This document shows, one piece after another, positions 5,009 to 6,181 of a stretch of 6,181 bases of DNA. This DNA comes from Halobacteria archaeon (GTDB lineage: Archaea; Halobacteriota; Syntropharchaeia; Alkanophagales; Methanospirareceae): positions 1 to 6,181 of the forward strand of contig JAOZPO010000086.1 of NCBI GenBank assembly GCA_029932715.1. The letters run 5' to 3'. The translations under genes and the position numbers were made by a program. Under the pieces are notes generated by a model. That model was not told the origin of the DNA. It did not search any database and worked only from the letters and a program-made list of their open reading frames with translations. Every line of letters starts with the position of its first letter. Position 1 is the stretch's first letter.

Positions 5009-6181
5009 ATGACAATCCTGATAAAGAACGTGCAGTTGGAAGGCAAAGAGCGGAATATCTACATTGAAGGCAATAAGATAGAGGCGATTAGCGAGCCTGG
5101 TAGAGCGGAAGAGGCGGAATTTGTGATTGATGGTAAAAAGAAGGCGGCAATTCCCGGACTCTTCAATGCGCATACACATGCAGCAATGACTTTACTGCGT
5201 GGCTATGCAGATGATATGCCGCTTCAGGAATGGCTGGGGACGAAGATATGGCCATTAGAGGCGCGATTAACGGAGGATGACGTTTACTGGGGCACGAAAC
5301 TCGCATGTCTGGAGATGATAAAATCAGGTACTACATTCTTTAACGACATGTACTGGCACTGCCGGGGCAGTGCGAGAGCAGTAGCTGAAATTGGGATGAG
5401 AGCGGCGTTGTCCGCGGTATTTATTGATGGCTTTGACGAAGTTAAGGCAAAAGAGCAGATAAGCAGGAATGAAAGCTTATACGAGGCGAGTAAAAAACTA
5501 CCAGCACGAATTGATTTTGCACTTGGTCCTCATGCAATATATACGGTCTCAGAGGAAAGCCTCTGCTGGACACGTGATTTCGCAGATAAGCATAATCTGC
5601 TGGTTCATATTCACTTATCAGAGACAGAAGAGGAAGTGGAGGACTGCATAAACCGGTACGGTATGCGACCTGTGGAATTCCTCGATAGTATTGATTTCTT
5701 GAATTCAAGGACGATTGCATGCCATTGTATCCACATGAGCAGAAGAGAGATAGAGTTATTGGAGAAGCACGATGTGAAGATAGTGCATAATCCCGTATCA
5801 AATATGAAATTAACATCAGGTAAGCAGCCATACGAAGAGCTGAAGAAGCATGGGCTATACTCTAATATCGCACTTGGGACCGATGGCTGCGCATCTAACA
5901 ACAACCTCGATATGTTTGAAGAGATGAAGATTGCATCGTTACTCTATAAAGCTTACTCCGGCGATCCGACCGGAATGCCGGCAAAAGAAGCTTTTGAACT
6001 CGCAACTGTTAACGCTGCGAAGATGTTCAGGTTGAATTCCGGCGTGGTAGAAGAAGGAAAGCTGGCTGATGTTGTACTGCTGGACTTGAATAAGGTGGAA
6101 CTTGTGCCGAATCATAATTTAATCTCGAATATCGTATATGCAGCGAGTGGCAGTTGTGTTGATACTGTGATATGTGATGGT
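5009..6181 (+). CDS. Amidohydrolase, 5'-deoxyadenosine/SAH/MTA deaminase family (MtaD/DadD type), 3' truncated by window
   Basis: The frame is open to the window edge and gives 391 residues; the family runs to about 420-430, so only a short C-terminal piece is missing. The metal-dependent amidohydrolase fold is clear: N-terminal beta strands (TILIKNVQL), PGLFNAHTHAAM (49-60) with metal ligands H55 and H57, VHIHLSETEEE (199-209) with H202 and catalytic E205, CHCIH (238-242), VHNPVSNMKL (259-268), and LGTDGCASNNNLDMFEEMK (289-307) with ligand D292. These match the family that deaminates S-adenosylhomocysteine, methylthioadenosine and, in methanogens (DadD), 5'-deoxyadenosine from radical SAM reactions, to inosine derivatives. 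The exact substrate cannot be read from sequence. The ATG at 5009 fits the family N-terminus and the TATA spacing. An in-frame ATG at 4985, directly after the DUF92 stop, would add 8 residues (MRYANKTT) and is the main alternative; neither has a Shine-Dalgarno site. Confidence 0.92.
   Translation, partial: MTILIKNVQLEGKERNIYIEGNKIEAISEPGRAEEAEFVIDGKKKAAIPGLFNAHTHAAMTLLRGYADDMPLQEWLGTKIWPLEARLTEDDVYWGTKLACLEMIKSGTTFFNDMYWHCRGSARAVAEIGMRAALSAVFIDGFDEVKAKEQISRNESLYEASKKLPARIDFALGPHAIYTVSEESLCWTRDFADKHNLLVHIHLSETEEEVEDCINRYGMRPVEFLDSIDFLNSRTIACHCIHMSRREIELLEKHDVKIVHNPVSNMKLTSGKQPYEELKKHGLYSNIALGTDGCASNNNLDMFEEMKIASLLYKAYSGDPTGMPAKEAFELATVNAAKMFRLNSGVVEEGKLADVVLLDLNKVELVPNHNLISNIVYAASGSCVDTVICDG

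Noticed and set aside
4471..5179. Minus-strand open frames opposite the DUF92 gene and the start of the deaminase.
   Set aside because: They oppose the conserved DUF92 signatures and the deaminase N-terminus; there is no promoter or Shine-Dalgarno evidence for them.
5442..5904. Two overlapping minus-strand open frames (129 and 97 codons).
   Set aside because: Both oppose the conserved catalytic region of the deaminase, overlap each other and show no family features.

Overview
The window looks like chromosomal DNA from an archaeon, probably a euryarchaeote of the methanogen/ANME kind. The reasons are a moderate A+T bias with frequent ATA (Ile) and AGA/AGG (Arg) codons, TTTAAA-type TATA boxes about 26-29 nt before start codons that lack a Shine-Dalgarno sequence, a Sec-exported surface protein with one C-terminal anchor, and three families well represented in archaea (ATP-grasp carboligase, DUF92 membrane protein, MtaD/DadD-type deaminase). 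The lineage is an inference; no rRNA or other marker gene is present.

Layout. Positions 1-45 hold what appears to be the last 14 codons of an upstream gene. A strong AGGAGG then leads into an 811-residue cell-surface protein (61-2496, +) with a signal peptide, about four Ig-like beta modules, a long helical stalk, one transmembrane helix and a short cytoplasmic tail. It converges on an ATP-grasp ligase-like gene (2844-4070, -). The 347-nt gap between them holds an apparent non-coding mobile element (about 2573-2821): 20-nt terminal inverted repeats matching at 19 of 20 positions, flanked by a perfect 10-bp direct repeat, as expected for a MITE with its target-site duplication. Without it the two genes would be only about 90 nt apart.

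The ATP-grasp gene and a DUF92 integral membrane protein (4124-4984, +) are divergently transcribed across a 53-nt spacer. The spacer contains one palindromic TTTAAA placed so that it could serve as TATA box for both genes, each giving an almost leaderless mRNA. Right after the DUF92 stop, an amidohydrolase of the 5'-deoxyadenosine/S-adenosylhomocysteine/methylthioadenosine deaminase family begins (5009, possibly 4985). It runs off the right edge with nearly the whole catalytic domain present, and has its own well-placed TATA box over the end of the DUF92 gene.

The genes do not form one obvious pathway. The deaminase points to recycling of SAM by-products, the DUF92 protein is related to plant and cyanobacterial phytyl-phosphate kinase and may act on polyprenyl lipids, and the ATP-grasp enzyme should form an amide- or peptide-type bond on an unknown substrate. 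The most notable items are the MITE-like element, the shared TATA box and the architecture of the surface protein.
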